Source of the DNA: an uncultured Acetatifactor sp.
GTDB lineage: Bacteria > Bacillota > Clostridia > Lachnospirales > Lachnospiraceae
Reading direction: 5' to 3'
Assembly (NCBI GenBank): GCA_949840885.1
Contig: CATKYJ010000019.1
Location: 18,541-82,540, forward strand
Length of the DNA stretch: 64,000 nucleotides
Part shown: positions 27,967-40,748 of the stretch, one piece after another
Layout: every line of letters begins with the position of its first letter
Numbering within the stretch: the stretch's first letter is position 1
The notes under the pieces: model-generated
Database searches by the model: none
What the model was told of the DNA's origin: nothing
Seen by the model: the letters and a program-made list of their open reading frames with translations, nothing else
Translations under genes and position numbers: made by a program

Positions 27967-28015
27967 GGGATATAATTCCCCTTTTCTATTGTGCGTGCCT
28001 GTCTTTCTTTTTTGT

Positions 28016-28069
28016 CTTATGCGTGTTTCTTATGCGCTTTTACAAGGCACACGCTTCTCAAGGCACACG
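28016..28069. repeat. Two short tandem duplications in a gap
   Basis: CTTATGCG occurs at 28016-28023 and 28029-28036, and AAGGCACACG at 28044-28053 and 28060-28069, each as one unit of 13 and 16 bases repeated twice. They fill the gap between the methyltransferase gene and the next ORF; no other signal seen. Confidence 0.6.
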
Positions 28070-28098
28070 TTTTTCTGAAATCCGCTCTCCCCAGGGGC

Positions 28099-28506
28099 CT
28101 ACAGCCAGGCCGGGAAGCTCCCCCTCCGGCCCCCGTGGCGGCGCTTGTATACTTCATTGAACAAAAGGATCTGTATCATGTCCTCTGCAGGCGCATGCTC
28201 CTCCTCGTTCTCCAGGACTTTGAGCATGGACTTGGCCAGTGCCTGCAGGCTGTACCTGTCCGGATATTCGTCATAGATCATCGCACCCTCATAGTCTGTC
28301 CTGTCCAGGATTTCCGCTATTCTTCTCTGATAGCGCTTTACGTCTTTTGGATACATCTGCTGTAAATATTCCAGATCCTGCAGCAGTCTGGCTTCATTCT
28401 CTGCGCTGCGATAGTCCGGATAGGTCATATAAAAAGGAAGGGGCCCTTTCCAGCCCCTTGTCCTCTCTTCCGGAAGCGGCTGTAACAGTTTCGAGTGAAA
28501 TTCCAT
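28099..28506 (-). CDS. Conserved-looking protein of unknown function
   Basis: A 135-residue acidic/basic, helix-rich product without membrane segments (PLPFYMTYPDYRSAENEARL near the start; LEYLQQMYPKDVKRYQRR in the middle; basic Gly/Arg end). I use ATG 28506; an upstream TTG adds two residues. The ribosome site is weak. It follows atpC on the same strand after a gap that holds a GGCGGCCC/GGGCCGCC hairpin (28564-28584), which is not a terminator by the usual U-tract rule. Function unknown. Confidence 0.6.
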   Translation of the reverse strand: MEFHSKLLQPLPEERTRGWKGPLPFYMTYPDYRSAENEARLLQDLEYLQQMYPKDVKRYQRRIAEILDRTDYEGAMIYDEYPDRYSLQALAKSMLKVLENEEEHAPAEDMIQILLFNEVYKRRHGGRRGSFPAWL

Positions 28507-28612
28507 ATGCAAACTCTCTATCGTTTTTTTACAGCATATGCGCTATTTCCTCTAACTGTTACCGGCGGCCCATCCCGGGCCGCCACCCTTCGAACTTTAT
28601 TACCAGGAATGG

Positions 28613-29023
28613 TCATCCATTCTTTAATACCTGAATCCGCGCGATCGCTCTCTGCAGCGCTGTCTCGGCTCTGGCGATATCCGTGTTAGGCGCCTTGTTC
28701 CGTAAGCGATGCTCTGCCCGCTCCAGGGCGGATTTCGCACGATTTTCATCAATCTCGCCGGGCCATTCGATTGTCTCGGCCAGAATCGTCACACCCTCCG
28801 GCAGGATTTCCGCAAACCCCGCATGCAGGGCCGCCCGTTTCTCCTCCTGGGCCTCATGGATGTAAAGGATGCCCGGCTTTGCAATCACTGTCATGGGAAT
28901 ATGCCCCGGCAGTACGCCAATCTCTCCCTCTGTGGTATTGAATTCCACCATATCCGCCTGGTTCTCATAGAAAACCCTGTCCGGCGTAATGATGCGCAGA
29001 AGGAAACTGCTCTTATCTGCCAT
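28613..29023 (-). CDS. atpC: ATP synthase F1 subunit epsilon
   Basis: Last gene of the ATP synthase operon. The 136-residue product has the N-terminal beta-sandwich (FLLRIITPDRVFYENQADMVEFNTTEGEIGVLPGHIPM) and a C-terminal two-helix part (RAKSALERAEHRL). It links F1 to the rotor and can inhibit ATP hydrolysis. It follows atpD by 15 bases with GGAGG before the ATG. Confidence 0.96.
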   Translation of the reverse strand: MADKSSFLLRIITPDRVFYENQADMVEFNTTEGEIGVLPGHIPMTVIAKPGILYIHEAQEEKRAALHAGFAEILPEGVTILAETIEWPGEIDENRAKSALERAEHRLRNKAPNTDIARAETALQRAIARIQVLKNG

Positions 29024-29038
29024 AGTCGCCCTCCATCC

Positions 29039-31349
<2,311 letters not shown>

Positions 31350-31365
31350 ATTCTATATCCTCTTT

Positions 31366-33435
<2,070 letters not shown>

Positions 33436-33448
<13 letters not shown>

Positions 33449-33978
33449 GTCTTATCACCCATTTCTTTCAAGGTCTCATCTATCAGCTGATTCTGCATGG
33501 CGGTATCCACAGATGCCGACACGATTTTGCCGGCCATCAGGGATGCCACGACGATGATTTCCCTCTTTACGTCATCGGACATCTTCTGCTTCTCAAGCTC
33601 CGCTTCCACACGCGCTCTGTCCAGAATCCGAGCCGCCTCTTCCTTTGCCTCGGCCACGATGGCGTTCTCATTGGCTAGGGCTTTCCTGCGAGCCTCGCTT
33701 AAGATGGCCTCCGCCTCCTTGTCCACGTCCTTCAGCCTTGTCTCATATTCTTTCTTCAGGCTCTGGGCATTCTGCATGGCGGTCTTCGCGGTTTCCAATT
33801 CGTTCCGAATTTTCTCCTTGCGGCCTTCCAGCATCTTCCTGGCAGGGTTGAACAGGAAATAGCTCAAAATCAGGAACAGGAAAAAGATGGCAATAATCAT
33901 CAGACAGGAATCAGCCAACAGCTGCCAGTCCAGGTCGAACAGTCTCGACATGGACTCACCCTCTGTTAAAAGTATCAT
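33436..33978 (-). CDS. atpF: ATP synthase F0 subunit b
   Basis: Peripheral stalk. One membrane helix (about 18-43, DSCLMIIAIFFLFLILSYFLF) is followed by a long charged coiled coil. The ATG at 33978 has AGGAGG seven bases ahead; an internal ATG nine codons later also has a GAGG. It is 180 residues, normal for the family. Confidence 0.95.
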
Positions 33979-34003
33979 TATTTGCCTCCTTTCTGCCTCC
34001 TAA

Positions 34004-34100
34004 AATGCATTCGCAAACATTTTACGGGAAGAACGCTTCTCCTGCATTCTTCCGTATGGGTAGGCGCTGCACTCGCGCCTTAGAAGTTCCTCCCACATTT
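34004..34100 (-). repeat. Post-stop hairpin element, copy after atpE
   Basis: Directly after the atpE stop codon (minus strand) the sequence AATGTGGGAGGAACTTCTAAGGC matches, with changes, AGTGTGAGAAGAAGTTCCAGGC found directly after the stops of atpB and of the DUF402 gene. Within the element GGCGCTGCACTCGCGCC forms a stem, and ACGGGAAGAACGCT pairs with GCATTCTTCCGT. These stems may protect or process the abundant c-subunit mRNA. Confidence 0.5.
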
Positions 34101-34367
<267 letters not shown>

Positions 34368-34415
34368 CTAAAAATATAAAAATGTAAATAACCAACAGAA
34401 CTGCTGAATCCTGAA

Positions 34416-34440
34416 AGAATGCCTGAGCTTTAGGCATTCT
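34416..34440 (-). promoter_or_regulatory. Stem-loop in the atpB-atpE gap
   Basis: AGAATGCCT (34416-34424) pairs perfectly with AGGCATTCT (34432-34440), seven-base loop, about 60 bases before the atpE start. Probably an mRNA stability or processing site rather than a terminator, since no U-run of note follows. Confidence 0.5.
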
Positions 34441-34541
34441 GACCTGTGAGACTGGTCTGCAGTGCGAACTCGTTCGCCTGCGGGCCTGGAAGTCCTTAGT
34501 CTGCGTACTTTGCAGGCTTAGATCTTCTTCTCACACTACTA
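34441..34541 (-). repeat. Post-stop hairpin element, copy after atpB
   Basis: Begins right after the atpB stop with TAGTGTGAGAAGAAG, identical over 15 bases to the copy at 36760. Further on both share TTCCAGGC and a stem GCGAAC/GTTCGC (here perfect). The copy is about 30 bases longer because of an insertion after the first 15 bases. Confidence 0.55.
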
Positions 34542-35279
34542 CCTTCTGGTGCCATCACCAATCTCATTTGAAATGTATGTCATGGTCAGCATGCAGAACA
34601 CATACGTCTGGATCGCTCCTGAGAACAGATCAAAATACACATGGAGCGCTGCGGGCCAAGCCGTGGCGAACCATCCCAGCAAACCGTACAGCAATGCCAT
34701 CATAGCCGTTCCCGACAAAACGTTTGCAAAAAGACGCAATGACAGGGATATCGGCACCGCAACCGCACTGATCACGTTGATGGGCATCCAGATCGGCAGC
34801 CAGGGAGGAAGCGGAGAACAAAGATCCGCCCAGATTGTCTTCGGCTTCTGATACTTCCATTTATTATAATGAATCAATGAAAATGTCAGTATCGCCATCG
34901 GCAGCGTCACGCCATAGTCCGCCGTAGGCGGCCGCAGGCCCAGCAGACCTGATATATTGCTGACCAGGATAAAGATAAAAATGGTCCCGATGTAATTAAA
35001 ATACCTGGGAGCAGCCTGTCCCATAGAACCGCTTACCATACCGTCCAGCTTGTCGACAATCATTTCCACCACATTCTGAAAGCTGCCCGGCACCTCTGTC
35101 GCTTTGGCCATGCACCGATTGGCGGCAATGGCAAAGGCCACCAGCAGGAGCATCACGATCAGGATGCATATGTGCGATGTGGTAATCCACACCGGATGTC
35201 CGAAAAAGGAATACTGAAACACGCCATGGATATTAAAATCCACTTCCGCACCGCCAGACAGCAGAATTCCATGTCCCAT
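34539..35279 (-). CDS. atpB: ATP synthase F0 subunit a
   Basis: Stator channel subunit, 246 residues, five to six membrane helices. The essential Arg is in ISLSLRLFANVLSG, and the last helix carries AIQTYVFCMLTMTYISNEIG. GAGGTGAG precedes the ATG. Confidence 0.96.
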   Translation of the reverse strand: MGHGILLSGGAEVDFNIHGVFQYSFFGHPVWITTSHICILIVMLLLVAFAIAANRCMAKATEVPGSFQNVVEMIVDKLDGMVSGSMGQAAPRYFNYIGTIFIFILVSNISGLLGLRPPTADYGVTLPMAILTFSLIHYNKWKYQKPKTIWADLCSPLPPWLPIWMPINVISAVAVPISLSLRLFANVLSGTAMMALLYGLLGWFATAWPAALHVYFDLFSGAIQTYVFCMLTMTYISNEIGDGTRR

Positions 35280-35335
35280 ACTCTCACCTCACTTTCCTTA
35301 TATATTTTATGCTTTTCGCCGTGCAGCCGCATTTC

Positions 35336-35806
35336 TCACTGCCCGGCAGGGATCTCTCCCTCCTGTGCCGCAAGCACCTCCTCGGAGAGGGGGACCGGAT
35401 CCTCCTCATGGAACAGCTTATTGCACAATTTATGAGTAATCGGCTGTAGATATGCCGTTACTTTCAGACTCATATACCCCAAAAAGAACACCAGCGGGTT
35501 CATCACCTCTGTCAGGGAGATCACCACCAGCACGGCCGCCAGCACAAAATAGCGAAACAAATATCCTTTCGTAACCATCCCCGAGGCATTGCTGCCGCTA
35601 AGGAGCGCTCTGTCCAGGGTACGGCACATATGGATGCTGCCCGCAAAGGCGAACGCCACACCGAACCACAGACTCAGCGCATAGCTTTTCTGATCCTTTA
35701 CCACCAGGGCTCCCGCCGCCTGACACACCAGCCCGAAGAAGACCATGCCTATGTGCATTTCCAAAAGCGTCCTATTCATCCTTTTCGCCGCTTCCATCAT
35801 CTTCAT
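35336..35806 (-). CDS. atpI: ATP synthase protein I-like membrane protein
   Basis: A 156-residue protein with four hydrophobic segments (HIGMVFFGLVCQAAGAL, ALSLWFGVAFAFAGSI, YFVLAAVLVVISL, PLVFFLGYMSLKVTAYL), placed where AtpI is found. AtpI proteins assist c-ring assembly. The start is uncertain: I chose ATG 35806, which overlaps the end of the upstream gene by 35 bases; an ATG at 35778 is an alternative. Confidence 0.75.
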   Translation of the reverse strand: MKMMEAAKRMNRTLLEMHIGMVFFGLVCQAAGALVVKDQKSYALSLWFGVAFAFAGSIHMCRTLDRALLSGSNASGMVTKGYLFRYFVLAAVLVVISLTEVMNPLVFFLGYMSLKVTAYLQPITHKLCNKLFHEEDPVPLSEEVLAAQEGEIPAGQ

Positions 35807-36056
35807 CGAAAACACGCTCCCTGTCCGATTTCTCCGTGCCGCACATGCGCATGGCCATGCGGTACACATTCTGCCCTCCGGCCACAGCCCCAATCACAAA
35901 AAAAAGAATGGTGATCCAGGAAGTGCCCAGTCTGCGGTCAAGCCAGACTCCAACCGCCGACATCGCGCAGACCGGAACTATCATATTCAACCCGAACTGC
36001 GTGACCATTGCAAGGGATTGGTACACTTTTCTTTCATCATTTTTTCGCCGTTTCAT
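35772..36056 (-). CDS. atpZ: AtpZ/AtpI-type small membrane protein
   Basis: First gene of the operon. The 94-residue product has two membrane helices (LNMIVPVCAMSAVGVWL; WITILFFVIGAVAGGQNVYRMA) and an acidic tail, the F0F1-ATPase gene 1/AtpZ type; such proteins are thought to aid ion or Mg2+ handling during assembly. It overlaps the next gene. Confidence 0.75.
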   Translation of the reverse strand: MKRRKNDERKVYQSLAMVTQFGLNMIVPVCAMSAVGVWLDRRLGTSWITILFFVIGAVAGGQNVYRMAMRMCGTEKSDRERVFDEDDGSGEKDE

Positions 36057-36118
36057 GTTGCAAATACCGCCGACTCCGCCATTCTAACCACTTACCGGGC
36101 ATTTTTTGCCCTTTTCTG

Positions 36119-36147
36119 ATTATACCCATTTTTGCCAAAAATGTCTA
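36119..36147 (-). promoter_or_regulatory. Promoter of the ATP synthase operon
   Basis: On the minus strand TAGACA (36142-36147), 17 bases, TATAAT (36119-36124), about 60 bases ahead of atpZ. A GGGCA/TGCCC stem lies in the leader near 36097-36112. Confidence 0.8.
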
Positions 36148-36223
36148 GGGCAATTATGGGATTTCATCATTTTCCTACAATAATTTTCTGTGGACTTTTT
36201 GTTAAAAAATGGTTTTCAATGCA

Positions 36224-36252
36224 TTGACTAACCTCCCTGGCCGCTGTATCAT
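36224..36252 (+). promoter_or_regulatory. Promoter of the DUF402 gene
   Basis: TTGACT (36224-36229), 17 bases, TATCAT (36247-36252), 30 bases ahead of the start codon and divergent from the ATP synthase promoter. Confidence 0.6.
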
Positions 36253-36282
36253 GGAAAAAACATACGTAAAAAGGAGCCTGCC

Positions 36283-36762
36283 ATGAACATATCCAAAATA
36301 TACCGCAAGCGCATTATTCCCGAAGACTGCATTCTCCTAAAGGACGATATCATTGTAGCACAGGACGAGGAGACCGTCATCACCAAATGGAACACCCTAA
36401 ACCCCAAGCCCGCTTTCTCACACGGCTGCTCCTGCTTCCTTTTGCGGGAGGGGATCAAGGTCAGCAAGGTATACCGTAGCGACGGCTCTCTCCTGCGCTG
36501 GTACTGCGACATTGTGGAGTATGCCTTTGTCCCGGAAGAGGAAAGCATGACTTACACGGATCTTCTGGCGGATGTAATCATCGATCCACAGGGAATGGTC
36601 AAGGTGGTGGATCTGGACGAGCTGGCCGAGGCCATGGAGCACGGATTGATTACAAAAGAGCAGTCGATTCTATGTCTACGCAATCTGAATCGCCTGCTCT
36701 CTCTTATCTATCGGGACAAGTTCGACAGGCTCCAGGCCAGACTGGACAGCCTGGGACTGTAG
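36283..36762 (+). CDS. DUF402 domain protein
   Basis: A 159-residue protein of the DUF402/FomD-like family, whose studied members are nucleotide-phosphate hydrolases. Family features include LLRWYCDIVEYAFVPEE, YTDLLADVIIDPQG and VVDLDELAEAMEHGLIT. AAAAAGGAG precedes the ATG. Single gene; the stop is immediately followed by a repeat element. Biochemical role here unknown. Confidence 0.8.
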   Translation: MNISKIYRKRIIPEDCILLKDDIIVAQDEETVITKWNTLNPKPAFSHGCSCFLLREGIKVSKVYRSDGSLLRWYCDIVEYAFVPEEESMTYTDLLADVIIDPQGMVKVVDLDELAEAMEHGLITKEQSILCLRNLNRLLSLIYRDKFDRLQARLDSLGL

Positions 36763-36850
36763 TGTGAGAAGAAGTTCCAGGCTTATGAGCGGACAAGTTC
36801 GCTTTATGCATGTGCATTCTTCCAAGTATGGTCTATACGCTTTGCCTGCA
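36760..36850 (+). repeat. Post-stop hairpin element, copy after the DUF402 gene
   Basis: Starts within the TAG stop: TAGTGTGAGAAGAAG, then TTCCAGGC and GCGGAC/GTTCGC stem, matching the atpB copy. Its second half, GCATTCTTCC-AAGTATGG, resembles part of the atpE copy. Ends at the 3' end of the convergent cell-wall hydrolase gene. Confidence 0.55.
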
Positions 36851-36865
36851 CCTGCGCTGAAAACA

Positions 36866-38035
36866 TCAATAGAAGACATGTCCGCCGATGTTGATGCCGC
36901 TTAAGCCCTCGATGGGAGTCCGGAAGTATACGCAGTTTCCTACATTGGTGATGCCGGACATGGCTTCGTCTGCGGCACGGTAGCAGTTTTCCGTGGCCAG
37001 ATCCGCGGCAAGAGCCAGATCCAGACGGCCGCTGGCCACCGGCGAGAACTGCCATTTCTGATAGATGACACCCACCACCGTGTTGGGATACTGAGAGCTG
37101 AGCACCCTGTTGATGACCACGCTGCCCACCGCCACCTGTCCCTCATAGGGCTCGCCCCCGGCTTCGCAGTAGATCAGGTTCGCCAGAAGTTTTCTGTCCC
37201 CCTCGGAAAAAGTCACCTCCGAAATGTTGCGCCAGACACCGTTAGCCGCCGCCTGGGACAAGGCGATCTCCTCCGCCAGCTTTTTCTTCAGGTATTCCAG
37301 ATTCTCCTCTTTCTTTTTGATCTGTGCCTCATAGGCCAGGGCTTTCTGCTCCGCATCGGATATCTGACTAGAATATTGGCTGATGGAACTGGAAGCCTGG
37401 TCAATGAGAGCAGAAACCTTGTCACGCTCTGCCTGAGCCTGGGCGATCAGTCCGTCCAGCTGTTCTTTCTCTGCCTCCAGCCTGGCCTCCTGCTCCTCAA
37501 TGAGAATTCTGTTGTTTTTGTAGGCTTCCAGCATTTTCTGGTCATAAGCCGCCACTTTTTCCATACGGTCTGCCAGGTTCAATAGTTCCCCCAGACTGCC
37601 GGCCTCCAGCAGGGCGTCCAGATAGCTTGTCTCCTGGCGCTCGTACATACAGCGAACCAGAATGGCCATGCTCTCCTGCTGCCAGGCTTCCGTGGCCTTT
37701 GCTTCCTCCAGCGCCGCCAGGGTGTCCGTGATTTCCTGCTCTTTGTCCTTGATCAGGCCGTCCAGCTCCTCCAGATTGGCCACCACGGCATCCATCTGGG
37801 ACTTTAAGTAGGTCAGCTCCTTTTCCAGGCTGTCCCGCTTGCCCTCCAGGCTGTCCAGATTCTCCTGGGTCTTGTCCAGTTCATTTTGGAGTTTGTCTTT
37901 CTCCTGCTGCTCCCGCTCGATTTCTTCCCTGGTCTTGGTAGTGGCCAAAACCGCCGGCATGCCGGGGACAGGTTCCAATTCCGCAACCAACAGAACCACT
38001 GCCAGAACAATTCCTGCCCTCTTCCAGAATTTCAA
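36866..38035 (-). CDS. Secreted coiled-coil cell-wall hydrolase (SleB family)
   Basis: A 389-residue exported protein. Residues 1-31 form a signal peptide (KRAGIVLAVVLLVAELEPVPG ... AVLA). Two long coiled coils follow (about 36-115 and 160-255), a layout like PcsB or CwlO. The C-terminus is a hydrolase_2/SleB domain: LLANLIYCEAGGEPYEGQ with the catalytic Glu, VAVGSVVINRVLSSQYP, WQFSPVASGRLD. The coiled coil probably holds the enzyme in check until it meets a partner such as FtsEX. It is downstream of upp with a 20-base gap. Confidence 0.85.
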   Translation of the reverse strand: MKFWKRAGIVLAVVLLVAELEPVPGMPAVLATTKTREEIEREQQEKDKLQNELDKTQENLDSLEGKRDSLEKELTYLKSQMDAVVANLEELDGLIKDKEQEITDTLAALEEAKATEAWQQESMAILVRCMYERQETSYLDALLEAGSLGELLNLADRMEKVAAYDQKMLEAYKNNRILIEEQEARLEAEKEQLDGLIAQAQAERDKVSALIDQASSSISQYSSQISDAEQKALAYEAQIKKKEENLEYLKKKLAEEIALSQAAANGVWRNISEVTFSEGDRKLLANLIYCEAGGEPYEGQVAVGSVVINRVLSSQYPNTVVGVIYQKWQFSPVASGRLDLALAADLATENCYRAADEAMSGITNVGNCVYFRTPIEGLSGINIGGHVFY

Positions 38036-38055
38036 AACACACCCGCCTCCCCCTG

Positions 38056-38685
38056 TTACTTGGTTCCGAAAATCCGGTCTCCTGCATCGCCAAGGCCCGG
38101 TACGATGTAGCCGTGGTCATTGAGTTTCTCATCCAGAGCGCCTACATAAATGTCCACATCCGGATGAGCTTCTTTCATAGCCTCGATCCCCTCCGGAGCT
38201 GCGATGATGCACATGAAATGAATGTTTTTGCAGCCCTTTTCTTTCAGCATCCGGATAGCCGCCACGGAAGAGCCGCCGGTGGCCAGCATGGGGTCTACCA
38301 CAAACACTTCCCGCTCTGCGCAGTCCGCGGGAAGCTTGCAGTAATATTCCACAGGCTTTAAGGTCTCGGGATCCCGGTAGAGACCGATATGGCCCACCTT
38401 TGCCGCGGGAATCAGGGTCAGCATCCCGTCCACCATGCCCAATCCTGCCCGCAGGATGGGAACGATGGCCATCTTCTTGCCGCTGAGTTCCTTGACTACC
38501 GTCTTGCAGATGGGTGTTTCGATCTCCACATCCGACAGCTTCAGCTCCCGGGTGGCCTCGTAACAGATCAACATGGCAATCTCGCTGATCGTCTGGCGGA
38601 AGTCCTTGGTGCCTGTTTCCTTTTTGCGGATCAGACCGATTTTGTGCTGAATCAGCGGATGATCCATGATGAATACGTTTGCCAT
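38056..38685 (-). CDS. upp: Uracil phosphoribosyltransferase
   Basis: Converts uracil and PRPP to UMP. The 209-residue product has [15 protein letters not shown] start ([20 protein letters not shown]), [25 protein letters not shown] (PRPP loop) and the C-terminal [20 protein letters not shown] 38685 has GGAGG seven bases upstream; ATG five codons earlier does not. Confidence 0.97.
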   Translation of the reverse strand: MANVFIMDHPLIQHKIGLIRKKETGTKDFRQTISEIAMLICYEATRELKLSDVEIETPICKTVVKELSGKKMAIVPILRAGLGMVDGMLTLIPAAKVGHIGLYRDPETLKPVEYYCKLPADCAEREVFVVDPMLATGGSSVAAIRMLKEKGCKNIHFMCIIAAPEGIEAMKEAHPDVDIYVGALDEKLNDHGYIVPGLGDAGDRIFGTK

Positions 38686-38723
38686 TTTGCTTTCCTCCAC
38701 TTTCGTATGTTTATTTTCCTGCT

Positions 38724-39155
38724 CTATATTTTTTCTATCAGGTCAATTCTTCTCTGATGGCGGGCTTCCCCGGAAAACGCCGTGTCCAGAAAGGTGTCCA
38801 CGATCTCCAGGGCCAGGTTCTCCCCCAGGATTCCGCCGCCTAAGGCCAGCACATTGGCGTCATTGTGGAGCCTGGTCAGCTTTGCGGTGAGGCTGTCCGC
38901 GCACAATGCGCACCGAACGCCCGGATGCTTGTTGGCAGAAATGCTGATGCCGATGCCCGTAGTGCAGATGACGATGCCTTTCTCGCAGCGCCCCTCTGCC
39001 ACGGCCCGGGCCACGGCATGTCCGTAGACCGGATAGTCGCAGCTCTCCTCCTTGTAGCAGCCCATGTCCTCGTAGGGTGCTTTCTTTTCCTCCAGATGCC
39101 GGATTACGCACTGCTTCAGCGCAAAGCCTCCATGGTCGCTTCCGATTGCTATCAT
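38724..39155 (-). CDS. rpiB: Ribose 5-phosphate isomerase B
   Basis: Interconverts ribose 5-phosphate and ribulose 5-phosphate. The 143-residue product has [24 protein letters not shown], the catalytic Cys in [16 protein letters not shown], and [12 protein letters not shown]. Upstream of upp, 38 bases apart; likely one nucleotide-salvage operon. Confidence 0.96.
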   Translation of the reverse strand: MIAIGSDHGGFALKQCVIRHLEEKKAPYEDMGCYKEESCDYPVYGHAVARAVAEGRCEKGIVICTTGIGISISANKHPGVRCALCADSLTAKLTRLHNDANVLALGGGILGENLALEIVDTFLDTAFSGEARHQRRIDLIEKI

Positions 39156-39398
39156 TTTCCGGTTCCCTCCTGTTCTAGCTCTATCCTGTTCTGTCTTAAT
39201 TTCTATTCCTTATTTTATACATTTTACCACATCCATAAGGTATTGTTCAAGTACTTCTGTGGGCGGCAATGACGCCGGTTTTTCGCCCCGCCGGACAGAT
39301 TCACGTCCTCCCCGATGACAGTCCCCAGCATAGAATCCATCCCGAAGCCATATCTCCTACAGGCATCATCAAAGCCGCTGACATTCATGGCTTTCGGA
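39156..39398. other. Gap without a supported gene
   Basis: A minus-strand open stretch (about 39224-39400) encodes SPKAMNVSGFDDACRRYGFG and a basic end RRHCRPQKYL without a ribosome site. It looks like a recurrent non-coding or decayed segment rather than a gene. The part next to rpiB is T-rich and probably holds its promoter. Confidence 0.3.
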
Positions 39399-40055
39399 CT
39401 ATAAATATTTACGCGCTTCCGCCTCGTCCAGCTGGTACTGGGTGCACAGTTTCTGAATGATTTCCTGGTCGGGCACATTGAAGCTTCGCAGTATATCTAT
39501 TGTTCCTTTATACATATTGTCAATCGTTTTCCGCTGTTGGCTGATCTCCTGCCTCTGGGCATTGAGCTCCTCCCTCTGGGCGTCGAGTTCCTCCCTCTGG
39601 GCGTCGAGCATCTCCTGCTGCTCATCAATCATGTACTGCACCGTATTCCTGTCAAGCTCATACAATTCCTTTGAGAACATCTCCATCACCCTTTCCGTAT
39701 TCCGGCAGAGTTCATATCCCTCCTCGTATATCGGACGAAATTCCGGGTACTTCTCCACCAGTTCCATAATTTTTTCCGGTTCGTCACATGCAAGCAGCGT
39801 CAGCCATGCCTCCCGCCTCCCTGTGATATCTCTATTGTGCTGATTTTTTACGAAGATGTCAAGCGGTATGAGCACATATTTCTGCAGAAGTTCCAGTTTT
39901 AAGCCCGTATCTGACTTCTGCTCAAAGAAATGGCGGTACGTTTCCGGGTATTCATGGAACTCTTTCGGGCTCTTCTCGAACAGCACTATCTTGTATACAT
40001 TCTTAATGTCCCGGTAGCTGAACTTCTTCCCTGCCTCTCCGGCAAGGTTTGTCAA
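39399..40055 (-). pseudogene. Rpn-type PD-(D/E)XK nuclease/transposase, 5'-truncated
   Basis: The remaining 218 codons match the C-terminal two thirds of the Rpn (PDDEXK_2) family common in Lachnospiraceae: NLAGEAGKKFSYRDIKNVYK, IVLFEKSPKEFHEYP, LQKYVLIPLDIF, EAWLTLLACDEPEKIM, and a tail with heptad repeats (DAQREEL three times). The N-terminal part carrying the nuclease residues is missing; the frame opens after a TAA with only a TTG available, at the left border of the AT-rich island. I read it as a fragment. Confidence 0.75.
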
Positions 40056-40105
40056 GCCCTGTTTTTAGCGGATTTTAACGGGTTCTCAGCGTGACAATAA
40101 TGCGG

Positions 40106-40179
40106 CAGAGTTGTCAAGAAAGCGGTGCAGATTTTTGACAACTCTGTCCCTTGTCTGTCGTTTACACTTCTGCTGCAAT
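40106..40179 (+). promoter_or_regulatory. Palindrome-promoter element, copy 1
   Basis: CAGAGTTGTCAA (40106-40117) and TTGACAACTCTG (40135-40146) form 12-bp perfect arms; then TTGTCT (40151-40156), 17 bases, TGCAAT (40174-40179). Compared with copies 2 and 3 the left arm is eroded. Downstream there is AAAGGGA and an ATG (40233), but the frame stops after seven codons, so the peptide gene that belongs here has been lost. Confidence 0.65.
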
Positions 40180-40293
40180 AAAAGATACACGTTTCTTCAG
40201 ATGCAGAAAATTAAGCAAAGGGAATTATCATTATGTTGAATTATCTGAAAATATAGTTGCAGGCTTAGGCTTTCATGATATGAGAGCAATAGA

Positions 40294-40572
40294 GTGAATA
40301 AGAAAAAAATATATAATATTGCGCTTTCTGTCATACTGGTATTGTATTCCTTGCTACCGGTGAACCAAAGTGTTACAGTGACAGATATGGATATAATTAC
40401 GGCAATTTTGTAAATCATGACTCATTGGATAATATGTGGAAATTCTCCACGTATCTGGCGACAGCGACAGGCAGTTTCTTTACACGTCATCCTTTTGGAA
40501 ATACTGTGTTAGGGTTGAACATATATACCGGATTAGTCAAAGCTTTTGTTGCATTCATCGTCTACTATAGAT
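40294..40572 (+). pseudogene. Membrane protein remnant, copy 1
   Basis: Starts GTG-AAT-AAG with a hydrophobic segment (YNIALSVILVLYSLL) and is a relative of the remnant at 42933-43335, with which it shares DNMWKFSTYLATATGSFFT and NTVLGLNIYTGLVKA. A one-base deletion near 40387 breaks the frame and similarity ends at about 40572 inside unrelated sequence. It looks like the N-terminal part of a larger polytopic membrane protein, family not identified with certainty. Confidence 0.65.
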
Positions 40573-40716
40573 CAAAAGATACTCGTCTGGAATTTTCAAT
40601 GTTAAACTTTGCTTCTATATCAACAACCATTTGGATAAATACCATCGAATCCATGCAAAATTCTGTCAACTCATCATCACATCTTTGATGAAATTATATA
40701 AATTATATTTATCCAT
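40565..40716 (-). pseudogene. Acyl carrier protein remnant
   Basis: Read on the minus strand from ATG 40716 (MDKYNLYNFIKDV), then in a shifted frame ELTEFCMDSMVFIQMVVDIE, then AKFNIE and, after one more shift, IPDEYLLI. This is an ACP: DSM corresponds to the DSL phosphopantetheine site, followed by the acidic helix and the IPDE turn. Two frameshifts and a junction with the membrane-protein remnant show that it is dead. It sits downstream of an ABC exporter on the same strand, so an earlier copy of the cluster probably had an ACP here. Confidence 0.6.
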
Positions 40717-40748
40717 GCGAGTTTGAAAATTTACTTTTTAGCCATTCA

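Noticed and set aside
28564..28584. GGCGGCCC hairpin after atpC as a terminator
   Set aside because: No U-tract follows on the minus strand; left as an unexplained stem.
39550..39610. Tandem repeats in the Rpn fragment as a CRISPR-like array
   Set aside because: They encode in-frame heptads (DAQREEL) of a coiled coil with no spacers.
39399..40055. Intact Rpn-type nuclease
   Set aside because: The N-terminal nuclease part is absent and the frame opens after a stop codon with only TTG available, so I list it as a fragment.
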